A DNA stretch of 64,000 bases from Pontixanthobacter luteolus (GCF_009828095.1 NZ_WTYP01000002.1:749001-813000); one strand, 5' to 3'. Positions 16,892-33,400 are shown, counted from the stretch's first letter. Notes: generated by a model not told the origin, from the sequence alone. Numbers and translations: made by a program.

Positions 16892-19129
16892 TCAGCCGCC
16901 CTTGCGGCTGTCTTCGACCCTTCGGGCGATATCATCCGGCCATGTCACCGGCAGCTGTGTTTGCGGGTTGAAGGTTTCACCCTGATCGGCGGCTTCTGCG
17001 GCGGCGATTTCCTCTGCGCTCAGAAATTCGCTCGGTTCCAGCGCAAAGACGTCGAGCCCGCGGGTGATTTCGGTGCCGTAAATGCGGCCCTTGTACCAAT
17101 AGGCTGACCAGTATCCGCCGGTCACAAGCTGATCTTCGTCGATGGGCCCGCGGTCGAAATAGGCGATTTCAAACGGATTTTGCGCATCGGTGAAATCGAT
17201 CACGCTGATGCCGCCCTGATACCAGGCCTGCACGAAGATATCGCGGCCCGGCACCGGGATGATGGAACCGTTGTGCGCGACGCAGTTTTCCTTGTCCCCT
17301 TGCGGTGCCGGCAGCTTGTAAAGGCTGCGGAATTCAAGCTGCCCGTCGACTATCTCGTAAATCGCGTTCGCGCCCCAGTTGCGCGGGTCGGTTGCCTGGC
17401 ACCGCGGGCGTCCGCCGCCGCCCCATTCATCGGTGAACAGCACCTTTGTCCCGTCATTGTTGAACGTGGCCGAATGCCAATAGGCAAAGCCCTTGTCGGT
17501 CACTTCGTCGATCCGCTTCGGCGCGCGCGGATCGGTGATGTCGAAAATGATGCCGTTACCCGAACACGCGCCCGCCGCGAGGTTGAGCGAAGGGAAAACG
17601 GTGATGTCGTGGCAATGGTTGGTTGAATTGGTTTCCTGCGTGTCTTCGCCGTGATCGCCGCCCTGCCACAGTCCGGCGAGGCGGCCGGTTTCCGGATCGG
17701 CGAACACGGCGGGACTATCGACGATGCGTGACCGCGAAGGATCGGCCAACGGGATTTCGATCACATCGATACGGAACAATGCGGTCCGGTCATCGCCGGG
17801 CACATCGCCGATGCAGCCGGCCAGTTCCTTCTCGTCGCGAATACGCGAGGTGCCGGAATTGTAGACGATCAGCGCATCATCGGTTTGCGACACAACCGAA
17901 TGGGTGTGCGATCCGCGGCAGGTCTGGACCTGGCCCACCTGAACCGGATTGGTCAGGTCAGAAATGTCGAACACGCGCAGGCCGCGAAAGCGTTCTTCGC
18001 TGACCTTTTCGGTAACTCCCTGAAGCCCGCAATCAACGCGGGCGCGGGTGTCCTGCACACTCATCAGCAACAGATCGCCGACAATGGAAACGTCACCCTG
18101 CCCGCCCGGGCAGACGACCGAGCTGACGAGGCCGGGCGTTCCATCTTCGCCAAGCTTGTAGATGTTGAACCCGTGATAGCTGCCGGCAACCAGCAGATCC
18201 CCGCTGAACGCCATGTCGGTGTTGGCAAAATCGAGCAGAGGCCCGCGTTTCGCAAATTGCGGTTTGTCATCCTCACTGTCGCGCGGATCGGCAGAGGCCG
18301 CTTCTGCGTCGCTCTCTGCAACTTCGGTGCCGGCGTCTCCCTCAGTTTCGTCCTTCTTGATTTCCGGACGCAGTTCGCCCGGATTGGCCGGGTCGAAGAA
18401 GCCGACAGGTTTGGGCAGGGTCGCCACTTTCCGCAGGTTCAGAATTGCCTCACCAGCATCGGTCAGTCCTGCAGCCAGCGTCGCACGCGGATCATCGGAC
18501 AGGCTGGCGAGAATTGCGTTCATCCGCTCGATCTCGGTGTTCTGGTCGTTCTTCACATCATCGGTGAATTCCAGGAACACCGGATCCGACGCGGTGCCCG
18601 GCTGTTCGATCAGGTCATCCACCATTTCAACCGCACCCTTGTGGTGGGCTATCATCAGCTCGAGGAACAGGCGATCGAAATTGGTGCCGGTGGATGCAGC
18701 CAGTTGCTTCATCTGTTCAGGCGTCGCCATGCCCATCATGCCCATATGCGCGGCGTGGCCCATGCCCTCCATACGCAGCGGTTCGTCCTTTTCAGCGAGC
18801 CAGTCGGTCATGAATTTCATTTCGTCTTTCTGGCTGGCATCAATGCGCCCGCCCAGTGCGACAATTTCTTCCTTGCTGGTGCGCTCTGCGATCAGCGCCG
18901 CCATTTCAACGGCTTGCTGGTGGTGTACGATCATGCCCTGCATGAACATCACGTCGGCAGGGGCGTATGCGGTGGAAGCAAGGGCGGTCGCCTGCTCAGC
19001 GGTCAGGCGCTGGGTCGGCTGGCCGGGCGCGCCCGGCTTCACGATCGGTGCATCCTGCGCGGTGGCAGCGGTCCCGGCAATCATGGCGGCGGCAGCGACG
19101 GCAGTGTAGAAACGGCATTTGGCGAGCAT
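16892..19129 (-). CDS. Secreted DUF305 protein fused to an LVIVD-type beta-propeller
   Basis: 745 residues. A signal peptide (MLAKCRFYTAVAAAAMIAGTAATAQ) precedes a DUF305 ferritin-like helical domain with the paired motifs MIVHHQQAVEMA and MIAHHKGAVEMV, and a Met/His-rich linker (MEGMGHAAHMGMMGM) suggesting metal binding. An acidic, Ala/Asp-rich hinge follows (about residues 255-300). The remaining ~450 residues look like a beta-propeller with LVIVD-like repeats (GLRVFDISDLTNPVQVGQV, GISVIDFTDAQNPFEIAYF) and many Cys. The start follows an AGGGGA ribosome site. It is monocistronic, with a terminator downstream. DUF305 often occurs with copper genes, and copAB lies about 4 kb away, but function is unknown. 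Confidence 0.8.
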   Translation of the reverse strand: MLAKCRFYTAVAAAAMIAGTAATAQDAPIVKPGAPGQPTQRLTAEQATALASTAYAPADVMFMQGMIVHHQQAVEMAALIAERTSKEEIVALGGRIDASQKDEMKFMTDWLAEKDEPLRMEGMGHAAHMGMMGMATPEQMKQLAASTGTNFDRLFLELMIAHHKGAVEMVDDLIEQPGTASDPVFLEFTDDVKNDQNTEIERMNAILASLSDDPRATLAAGLTDAGEAILNLRKVATLPKPVGFFDPANPGELRPEIKKDETEGDAGTEVAESDAEAASADPRDSEDDKPQFAKRGPLLDFANTDMAFSGDLLVAGSYHGFNIYKLGEDGTPGLVSSVVCPGGQGDVSIVGDLLLMSVQDTRARVDCGLQGVTEKVSEERFRGLRVFDISDLTNPVQVGQVQTCRGSHTHSVVSQTDDALIVYNSGTSRIRDEKELAGCIGDVPGDDRTALFRIDVIEIPLADPSRSRIVDSPAVFADPETGRLAGLWQGGDHGEDTQETNSTNHCHDITVFPSLNLAAGACSGNGIIFDITDPRAPKRIDEVTDKGFAYWHSATFNNDGTKVLFTDEWGGGGRPRCQATDPRNWGANAIYEIVDGQLEFRSLYKLPAPQGDKENCVAHNGSIIPVPGRDIFVQAWYQGGISVIDFTDAQNPFEIAYFDRGPIDEDQLVTGGYWSAYWYKGRIYGTEITRGLDVFALEPSEFLSAEEIAAAEAADQGETFNPQTQLPVTWPDDIARRVEDSRKGG

Positions 19130-19223
19130 GTGCGATAGTCCCCTGATTTGACTGTTCGCAGTGCTGGCCCAGATTAGCAGGCATGCCAAGTGCAGTTTGC
19201 AGCAATAGGAAGACTGCTCATAG

Positions 19224-19253
19224 AAAAAGGGCGGCGCCAGTACGGCACCGCCC
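19224..19253 (-). terminator. Intrinsic terminator after rplL
   Basis: 10-bp stem (19229-19238 with 19244-19253) with one wobble pair and a 5-nt loop, followed on the minus strand by TTTTT. It lies about 40 bp past the rplL stop. Confidence 0.88.
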
Positions 19254-19294
19254 TTCCTCGGTGATCCTGAGCGGATCGAAGCGTAAGCGTTGGC

Positions 19295-19669
19295 TTACTT
19301 GAGTTCGACGGTACCGCCGGCTGCTTCGATCTTGCCCTTGATTTCTTCGGCTTCTGCCTTGTTCACGCCTTCCTTGAGTGGCTTAGGCGCGCCTTCGACG
19401 AGGCCCTTTGCTTCGGTCAGGCCCAGGCCAGTGATGGCGCGAACTTCTTTGATGACCTGGATTTTCTTGCCACCGTCGCCGGTGAGAATGACGTCGAATT
19501 CGTCTTTCTCTTCAGCAGCAGGTGCGTCGCCGCCAGCAGCTGGGCCAGCAACAGCAACTGCAGCAGCGGCGCTAACGCCCCACTCTTCTTCCAGTGCCTT
19601 GGCGAGGTCAGCTGCCTCGAGGACAGTCAGTTTCGAAAGTTCTTCAACAAGCTTGGCGATATCGGCCAT
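19295..19669 (-). CDS. rplL: 50S ribosomal protein L7/L12
   Basis: Stalk protein of 124 residues. It has an N-terminal dimerisation helix ([20 protein letters not shown]), an Ala/Gly-rich hinge near residues 35-50, and the C-terminal domain with [20 protein letters not shown] that contacts translation factors. It follows rplJ by 71 bp on the same strand and is closed by a terminator. In most proteobacteria rpoBC would come next; here it does not. Confidence 0.98.
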   Translation of the reverse strand: MADIAKLVEELSKLTVLEAADLAKALEEEWGVSAAAAVAVAGPAAGGDAPAAEEKDEFDVILTGDGGKKIQVIKEVRAITGLGLTEAKGLVEGAPKPLKEGVNKAEAEEIKGKIEAAGGTVELK

Positions 19670-19740
19670 GATGCTTTACTCCAATTAGATGACTTGGCGG
19701 GGCAAAAAGCGCCCCAAAATTGTTTCGCTTGAATAACCGC

Positions 19741-20256
19741 TTACGCTGCTTCTTTGGCGCCGTAGGCACCGAAGACGCGAGCAAGCTTGTTGGCCGGTGC
19801 GTTAACAACCTGAGCGATTTTCGTCGCCGGTGCGTTAACCAGACCAATAATCGTACCACGCAGTTCGTCGAGGCTTGGCATCGAGGCGAGTGCCTTGATT
19901 CCAGCTTCGTCGAGCATTTGTCCGCCCATCGAGCCGCCGACAATTTCAAGTTTGTCGTTCGACTTGGCGAATTCCACCGCAGCCTTGGCCGCCGCGACCG
20001 GATCTTCGGAATATCCGAGAGCGGTCGGACCGGAGAGCAATTCCTCCAGGCCTTCGTACTGGGTGTCTTTCAGGGCAAGCGCGGCAAGACGGTTCTTCGC
20101 AACCTTGTAGGACGCCCCTGCATCACGCATTTTTCCGCGCAGATCAGTGGACTGTGCCACCGACAGGCCGAGATTGCGGGTTACAACAACCACGCCAACC
20201 TCGTTGAAAACTGCATTCAGCTCGGCGACCGCGTCGGATTTCTGCGAACGATCCAT
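19741..20256 (-). CDS. rplJ: 50S ribosomal protein L10
   Basis: L10 of 171 residues, the base of the L7/L12 stalk. It starts MDRSQKSDAVAEL and has the conserved VVVVTRNLGLSVAQ and YKVAKNRLAALAL segments; the C-terminal helix that holds L7/L12 dimers is at residues 135-171. It is first gene of a two-gene rplJ-rplL unit. A leader of roughly 270 nt separates it from a candidate promoter, room enough for the usual L10-L12 feedback site, although I cannot demonstrate the fold. Confidence 0.97.
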   Translation of the reverse strand: MDRSQKSDAVAELNAVFNEVGVVVVTRNLGLSVAQSTDLRGKMRDAGASYKVAKNRLAALALKDTQYEGLEELLSGPTALGYSEDPVAAAKAAVEFAKSNDKLEIVGGSMGGQMLDEAGIKALASMPSLDELRGTIIGLVNAPATKIAQVVNAPANKLARVFGAYGAKEAA

Positions 20257-20560
20257 GCCTTACTCCTTCACTATGGCCGCACGTACACCCGAAAGCGCGC
20301 GAGCGACCGGCTCACATTTGCCCATGCCGCAAACCGACATGGGTTAAAGGTCCGTTGATGGGGAAGGAGGGTGCGCCAATATCCAAATATCGGAGTGAGG
20401 CGCGAATGCGGCGCATGGCCACATAAAAATTCTCTGTCCCCGTCTAGGCTGGAAATTAAGAAGGCCAGATTGCCTTCACCAACTGTCTCGGACGGATGTT
20501 CACTGGACCCGTCAGCCCAGCGAACGGGCCGGCATCTAGCGCAGTTGCATCAGGAGTCAA
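20257..20560 (-). promoter_or_regulatory. rplJ leader and candidate promoter
   Basis: On the minus strand TTGACT (20555-20560), a 16-bp spacer and TAGATG (20533-20538) form a plausible sigma-70 promoter. The intervening ~270 nt before rplJ has no convincing coding frame. In other bacteria this leader binds L10/L12 to repress translation; that role is inferred. Confidence 0.4.
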
Positions 20561-20615
20561 CCGAATTGCGCGTAGAAAGAGGCTGGCCCATCGAGAAAGA
20601 GTCCGGCCCATAAAG

Positions 20616-20647
20616 AAAAGGCCCGCCGTTCGCACGGCAGGCCTTTT
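20616..20647 (-). terminator. Intrinsic terminator after the first acidic lipoprotein gene
   Basis: 14-bp stem (20616-20629 with 20634-20647), one wobble pair on the minus strand, 4-nt loop, with TTTTCTTT at the minus-strand 3' side. Confidence 0.85.
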
Positions 20648-20667
20648 CAGAAGATATGCAGACGCAA

Positions 20668-20910
20668 TTACATGTCGTCGGCTTTGTCCTCGAGAGCTTC
20701 TGCTTCTGCTTCGAGAGCAGCAGCTTCGCCGGCGTTGCCAGCGTCTTCAGCCACTTCAGCCTGAGCTTCGAGAGCTTCAGCTTTTTCGTCGATGACTTCA
20801 GCCTGAGCTTCAACGACATCGTCCATTTCTTCGCCAACTTCTTCAGCCGGGCCGTCACAAGCGGTCAGGGCGAATGCAAGCGGAGCTGCAACCAGTAGAA
20901 TCTTTTTCAT
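20668..20910 (-). CDS. Small acidic Ala/Glu-rich lipoprotein, copy A
   Basis: 80-residue predicted lipoprotein of unknown function. The signal MKKILLVAAPLAFALTAC ends in a lipobox (LTAC), leaving a mature part of about 62 residues made almost only of A, E, D, V, G and K, likely a single amphipathic helix or coiled coil. A GGGGAA ribosome site precedes the ATG. It is clearly paralogous to the neighbouring gene at 21061-21306; the signal peptides and the closing EALEAQA...ALEDKADDM pattern match. Each copy has its own terminator, so they are separate transcripts from a tandem duplication. Confidence 0.85.
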   Translation of the reverse strand: MKKILLVAAPLAFALTACDGPAEEVGEEMDDVVEAQAEVIDEKAEALEAQAEVAEDAGNAGEAAALEAEAEALEDKADDM

Positions 20911-20990
20911 GTTTATTCCCCTCGATAGAAATACTCGGGACACGGGCTATCGAAACCACAGTGCCCAAAACCTTGTAATCTGGAAACATA

Positions 20991-21019
20991 CAGGCCCGCC
21001 AGGTTTCCCGGCAGGCCTG
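20991..21019 (-). terminator. Probable terminator after the second acidic lipoprotein gene
   Basis: 10-bp stem (20991-21000 with 21010-21019) including one wobble pair on the minus strand, 9-nt loop. The following T content is weak (TATGTTT), so termination may be partial. Confidence 0.55.
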
Positions 21020-21060
21020 CAGTTTTGTGCCGGACCGGTCAAACCAGTCCGGCAATGCAA

Positions 21061-21306
21061 TTACATTTCGTCAGCCTGGTCTTCCAGAGCTTCAGCTTCA
21101 GCTTCAACAGCTTCGGCACCAGCTTCGTCGCCAGCGTCTTCCATTTCGTCAGCCTGAGCTTCGAGAGCTTCAGCCTGTTCGTCGATTACGTCGCCAGCGG
21201 CTTCAACTTTTGCTTCCGCTACGTCTTCTGCTTCTTCTTCAGCGGTACCGCCACAAGCGGTCAGTGCGAAAGCCAATGGCATAGCGACAAGTGCAAGTTT
21301 CTTCAT
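21061..21306 (-). CDS. Small acidic Ala/Glu-rich lipoprotein, copy B
   Basis: 81-residue predicted lipoprotein, paralogue of the gene at 20668-20910. Signal MKKLALVAMPLAFALTAC with lipobox LTAC; the mature part is strongly acidic with heptad-like A/E spacing and ends EALEDQADEM, nearly the same as copy A. A GGGGAAT ribosome site precedes the ATG. The function is unknown; the composition suggests a helical periplasmic spacer or ion-binding polypeptide, which is inference only. Both copies are on the strand of rplJL, just upstream of it. Confidence 0.85.
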   Translation of the reverse strand: MKKLALVAMPLAFALTACGGTAEEEAEDVAEAKVEAAGDVIDEQAEALEAQADEMEDAGDEAGAEAVEAEAEALEDQADEM

Positions 21307-21578
21307 AATAATTCCCCTTCAAAACCCAGTCATTTGACTCACCGGTCGGCGCAACATCCCGTTAACGGGCCGAGAGTCAATGGCCAGTGAAAAATATCCA
21401 AAGCGCCAATTGGTAAACGGCCGCGCGACTTGAGTATTCGCCGTCCATTTTCCTTTCGGATCAGGCTACCAACCACCCGCCAGCGCATCGGTTCCAGAAG
21501 ATTGGCGAAAATGTGGCAAGATGGCTCGCGAGTACCTGAATTAAGGGGGTGGTGGGGCCAAGACCTCGGGCCAGTACC

Positions 21579-21833
21579 TCAGGCGGCTGGCTCAACCCCG
21601 GCTTGATAAGCCAGCAGATCGCCCGGCTGGCAGCCCAATTCGCGGCAGATCGCCTCAAGCGTGGAAAAACGGATGGCTTTTGCCTTGCCGGTTTTCAGGA
21701 TCGACAGGTTTGCGAGGGTCAGGCCGACTCGCTCCGCCAGTTCGGTCAGCGTCATGCGGCGTTCGTGGAGCAGGTCATCCAGTTTGACCAAGATCATGCC
21801 GCCTTCGCCGGCTGCGTTGTTTGCGGGGGGCAT
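21579..21833 (-). CDS. XRE-family helix-turn-helix regulator (YozG-like)
   Basis: 84-residue DNA-binding protein consisting of little more than one HTH: LTELAERVGLTLANLSILKTGKAKAIRFSTLEAICRELGCQPGDLL. This matches the YozG/HTH_26 type usually paired with DUF2975 membrane proteins. Its ATG overlaps the DUF2975 stop (TGATG), so translation is coupled. A second in-frame ATG at residue 13 is an alternative start. It probably controls its own operon through the 16-bp repeats upstream of the small first gene (inference). Confidence 0.88.
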   Translation of the reverse strand: MPPANNAAGEGGMILVKLDDLLHERRMTLTELAERVGLTLANLSILKTGKAKAIRFSTLEAICRELGCQPGDLLAYQAGVEPAA

Positions 21834-22363
21834 CAGACGGTTCCTTCCAGTTCTTCGCGCATGGCCGAGCCCTGACGGAATACCCGTGCAAGGATGAACA
21901 GGACGATTGCCAGCAAGACGCCGGTTGCCGACAGTTCGATATCCAGCTGGATTTCTTGCTCCGGGAACTGTGTTTGCAGATAGGCGACGGCCATCATCAT
22001 GGGAATTGCGGCCACCTGGAATACAGCGGCGATCCAGCCCATTTTCTCAAGCCGGTCAGCGTTTTCGTCCACGAACGGGTCGCCTTGGCCGACCGTGTCG
22101 ATGATCTTGCCGAGATAGCGGAAGAACATGAAGGCGGCAGCCATTACTGCTGCGCCGAGCGTCAGAAGGCCGGTGATGGTGGCCAGGACAAGTGGCAGGT
22201 TGGCGGCGTTCCCATCCAGCGCTTCTGCCACGTGTTTGTAGCTGAAGAGGAATGCAGGAATCGTAAGTACCAGCACCACCGCAACAAGCAGCAGCAGCGC
22301 GCTGACGAGGGTGGTGACAATCTTGCCAGCTGCGAGCAGCGGGTCATTCGGGCGGGCGGCCAT
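21833..22363 (-). CDS. DUF2975 membrane protein
   Basis: 176 residues with four predicted membrane helices: IVTTLVSALLLLVAVVLVL, ATITGLLTLGAAVMAAAFMFF, MGWIAAVFQVAAIPMMMAVAYL and TGVLLAIVLFILARVF. The VGQGDPFVDENADRLEKMGW segment after helix 2 is the DUF2975 hallmark. The function is unknown; the family is commonly encoded with a short XRE regulator, as here, and may act as a membrane sensor or sequestering partner for it. It is the middle gene of a three-gene unit. Confidence 0.88.
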   Translation of the reverse strand: MAARPNDPLLAAGKIVTTLVSALLLLVAVVLVLTIPAFLFSYKHVAEALDGNAANLPLVLATITGLLTLGAAVMAAAFMFFRYLGKIIDTVGQGDPFVDENADRLEKMGWIAAVFQVAAIPMMMAVAYLQTQFPEQEIQLDIELSATGVLLAIVLFILARVFRQGSAMREELEGTV

Positions 22364-22385
22364 GGGCGGTTCCTTTCTTCGAACG

Positions 22386-22514
22386 TCAGGCGAGTATAGG
22401 TGCCATCAGCGCGGCGGCCTGTGCACTGGGAACGGAAATAACCGGTATCCAGGTGATTGCGACGATCACCAGCGCAGCGATTGCGGCGGTGGCATGTTGA
22501 GTGAATTGCGTCAT
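22386..22514 (-). CDS. Small single-helix membrane peptide leading the DUF2975 operon
   Basis: 42-residue ORF starting MTQFTQHATAAIAALVIVAI. The central stretch (ATAAIAALVIVAITWIPVISV) is one hydrophobic helix or an uncleaved signal, followed by PSAQAAALMAPILA. A GGAG ribosome site lies 8 nt before the ATG, and the gene ends 22 bp before the DUF2975 start on the same strand. I do not recognise a family. Support comes from the ribosome site, composition and operon position. Confidence 0.65.
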   Translation of the reverse strand: MTQFTQHATAAIAALVIVAITWIPVISVPSAQAAALMAPILA

Positions 22515-22536
22515 TTGTCGATCTCCAATATGCTCG

Positions 22537-22597
22537 ATATCGAAAATCAATAAGGGCAATCAGATTTATTGTCAATCAATAATATCGAAAAACAATA
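22537..22597 (-). promoter_or_regulatory. Promoter with paired 16-bp repeats for the DUF2975/XRE operon
   Basis: Minus-strand TTGACA (22570-22575), a 17-bp spacer and TATTGA (22547-22552). Two direct repeats, 22537-22552 and 22582-22597 (15 of 16 bases equal, core ATATCGAAAA), are 45 bp apart. One covers the -10 and the other lies just upstream of the -35, a typical operator layout for autoregulation. Confidence 0.6.
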
Positions 22598-22630
22598 TGC
22601 CCCGTTCCGCTTTGCAATATGCGACTGGCG

Positions 22631-23686
22631 CTAGTTCCGGTGCCAAACCGTCAATTGGTGCCCGCCAAACCAGCCCCCGACTTCGATTTTTGCCTCTATC
22701 TCAGACCTGTCTATTTCCGGCCCATCCTCTGTTCCGGCAAGCGGGCTGAAGCGCACCGGCCAGTGAAGCGCACGGGCGGGGCCGGGCGCGTTCTCGTACG
22801 ATATCCCGTCCGTCAGCCTGAGGCGTATCCATTGCGCGATACCGTTTGCCTGTTCGCCACCGCTGGCTAGCGCAAGCGCCGCCTCGCCGGTCTGGGGAAT
22901 TTCGGCATCTGAGTAAAATTCGAATGTGAACAGGTTCCCGGTCTCGCCAATCTGTTTCAGTTTCGGGTGGGCGTTATGCACCGGGCGTGTTGGTGCGACA
23001 TGCCGGTTGAACAGCGACAGGTCGAACCCCTCCACTTCGCCTATCGGTGTGCGCTTGCCGGTCAATTCGCACAGAGACACCCTGATGTCGGCGCCCTCCG
23101 GCAAGAACACCGCGCCGGGCCGGCACAGCCGCGTCCGGACATCCTCCAGTGCGGGAAGCATGCCTTCTCCGATCAGATCGTCTGACACTATCTCCGAGAT
23201 CACCAGATCCGCGCCTCCTGCCAGATCAGCGTCCTTGTCGAGTTCCGCCGAATTGCGACCGATAATCGTGATTTGATCGGATAAGCCGTTCGCAGCGACA
23301 ATTTCGCGCGCGGTTGCGGCCAGCATCGGGTTCATTTCGCAGGCGACCACCGATTTCGCGCCCGCACGGGCGGCCATCATTGCGAGCAATCCAGACCCTG
23401 TGCCGACATCGAGTACATTCTTGCCGGGCGCGAGCCGTTCGATAGCCGCACGATAGGCTGCATTTCGCGGTTCGTCCGCCAGCATCCCGCGATGAAAGCC
23501 ATCAACTTTGTGGCTGCTAATCATTCTGGAGAGCGCGCGAACACGCGAATCGCCCGGATCGGCGTTCATGGCCCTTGCTATCAGGGAGAGTGCCAGTTCC
23601 CCCTGTTCGCTCGAAGCCAGTTTCTGACCGAGCGCAACATAGCCAGCCGGGTCGTGCAGCGGGTGTGCGGATTTCTTGCCGTCCAT
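22631..23686 (-). CDS. PRMT7-like class I SAM methyltransferase (protein arginine methyltransferase type)
   Basis: 351 residues. A short N-terminal TPR-like helical segment precedes the methyltransferase core: VLDVGTGSGLLAMMAARAGA (SAM loop) and VACEMNPMLA. The ISEIVSDDLIGEGMLPALED segment reproduces the double-E loop of protein arginine methyltransferases (two Glu nine residues apart), and DDLIGEGMLP resembles the PRMT7 ELIGEGALP stretch. A C-terminal beta-rich part follows, as in PRMTs. The ATG at MDGKKSAH is chosen; the longer frame needs a TTG. It sits divergently upstream of rpoB. Database labels often call such genes L11 methyltransferase-like; targets are unknown. Confidence 0.78.
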   Translation of the reverse strand: MDGKKSAHPLHDPAGYVALGQKLASSEQGELALSLIARAMNADPGDSRVRALSRMISSHKVDGFHRGMLADEPRNAAYRAAIERLAPGKNVLDVGTGSGLLAMMAARAGAKSVVACEMNPMLAATAREIVAANGLSDQITIIGRNSAELDKDADLAGGADLVISEIVSDDLIGEGMLPALEDVRTRLCRPGAVFLPEGADIRVSLCELTGKRTPIGEVEGFDLSLFNRHVAPTRPVHNAHPKLKQIGETGNLFTFEFYSDAEIPQTGEAALALASGGEQANGIAQWIRLRLTDGISYENAPGPARALHWPVRFSPLAGTEDGPEIDRSEIEAKIEVGGWFGGHQLTVWHRN

Positions 23687-23848
23687 TGCCCCTTTTCCGG
23701 TAAAACCGGCTGCGATTGCAAGCCGTCCTGGTGTTTTTAATGGTTTTTGCCGCAAACCAGCCAGACTGTGCGCACCATAAACTGGTCCCGGCCTGATCCA
23801 TTCGGCTTGCCAGCCCCGGGCTCCCAGAATCGGTCGGCCAGACTCGGT

Positions 23849-23877
23849 TTGACAGTGCGGCGAGCCATTCCTATATG
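23849..23877 (+). promoter_or_regulatory. Candidate rpoBC promoter
   Basis: TTGACA (23849-23854), a 17-bp spacer and TATATG (23872-23877), a near-consensus sigma-70 promoter. Transcription would begin about 225 nt before rpoB. It is consistent with rpoBC being separated from rplJL. Confidence 0.65.
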
Positions 23878-23883
23878 GCTGGC

Positions 23884-24109
23884 AACCGCACGCTTCGAGC
23901 GCGACGGGCCTTTGCGCGGAGGCCAGTCCAAGAACGGAAGCGGCGATTCCATATTCGCGACGCTTTTATTGAGCTGCAGCTGTACCGGGAACGGTACGAT
24001 TCGCTGCGGCTTTTCCGCGTCCTGATTGGAAGTGTCCATCCGCGCAGACACAAACAGATCACCCGCCAACGCGTAGGCGGGATCACTTTATAAGAGGCAA
24101 GCACCCTCC
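23884..24109 (+). promoter_or_regulatory. Structured 5' leader of rpoB
   Basis: Contains a perfect 6-bp hairpin with a GGAA (GNRA-type) loop (23982-23997) and a perfect 6-bp CCCGCC/GGCGGG hairpin (24062-24081) ending about 12 nt before the AAGAGG ribosome site. The fold is seen directly; a regulatory role is inferred. A 72-codon frame spans it, but its ATG lies inside the predicted -10. Confidence 0.45.
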
Positions 24110-28330
<4,221 letters not shown>

Positions 28331-28383
28331 GCCGATAGGAAATTGACCCTGACCCCCTCTAGCGGGGGATATGGAGCGAAGTT

Positions 28384-32709
<4,326 letters not shown>

Positions 32710-32732
32710 GCTTCCGGTAACCGGATAAAAAG

Positions 32733-32767
32733 ACCCCGCTGGAGCTACGGCTCCGGCGGGGTTTTTT
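32733..32767 (+). terminator. Intrinsic terminator after rpoC
   Basis: 13-bp stem (32733-32745 with 32750-32762, one wobble), TACG loop, followed by a run of T. It lies about 25 bp after the rpoC stop. Confidence 0.93.
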
Positions 32768-32880
32768 GTGAGCGATGATCCGACACTGCAATCTTGCGCT
32801 GGCCGATGCGCGTTTGATAGTTTTCGGCAAATTGGCTGAGTTTCGCAGATTGAGTTATACCCGCTTCAGGGGGTGACATT

Positions 32881-33366
32881 ATGGTTAGACTTCTCAAATC
32901 AGCATTGGTGACGATTATTGGCTTGCACGCGCTATTTTACGCGGTGCAGAATATCGCGAATCTGGAGGCGGCACATGGCGCGCTGCTGTATGTTTTGGGC
33001 GGCGCAGATCATGAGGTTTACGCTGCCAGCGCATTTCCGCAGTCAAGCAATCCGGCGCTTGCCTGGGCTGCATTACTGGTGGTCCTGGCCGGTGAATTTG
33101 CCGTGGCCTATTTCGGCATCCGGGGCGGATGGGATTTGTTCAGGGCACGAAGCGGGCCGCCAGAGGAATTCCATGCCGCAAAGCGCAACGGCATTATCGC
33201 TGCAGGCGTGGCACTGCTGGTCTGGTTCGGCTTTTTCATGAGCTTTGGCGCTGCGTTTTTCCAGATGTGGCAAACGCAGGTTGGCGCAGGATCGATGGAA
33301 GGCGCGTTCATGTATGCCATGGCATCATCCGTCACGATGCTGTTTGTGTGTCTGACGGACGACTGA
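32881..33366 (+). CDS. DUF2165 family small integral membrane protein
   Basis: 161 residues with four predicted membrane helices (VTIIGLHALFYAVQNIANL; ALAWAALLVVLAGEFAVAYF; NGIIAAGVALLVWFGFFMSF; MEGAFMYAMASSVTMLFVCL). The order and spacing fit the DUF2165 family of uncharacterised inner-membrane proteins. It is monocistronic between the rpoC terminator and a convergent hydrolase gene. The function is unknown. Confidence 0.8.
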   Translation: MVRLLKSALVTIIGLHALFYAVQNIANLEAAHGALLYVLGGADHEVYAASAFPQSSNPALAWAALLVVLAGEFAVAYFGIRGGWDLFRARSGPPEEFHAAKRNGIIAAGVALLVWFGFFMSFGAAFFQMWQTQVGAGSMEGAFMYAMASSVTMLFVCLTDD

Positions 33367-33400
33367 CAGAATTGGCCTGGCCTGCCGGGCCAAATCCGCG

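Noticed and set aside
23875-24093. 72-codon basic frame ending 16 bp before rpoB, possible leader peptide
   Set aside because: Its ATG lies inside the predicted -10 of the rpoB promoter, and no ribosome site precedes it; the region is better explained as leader RNA.
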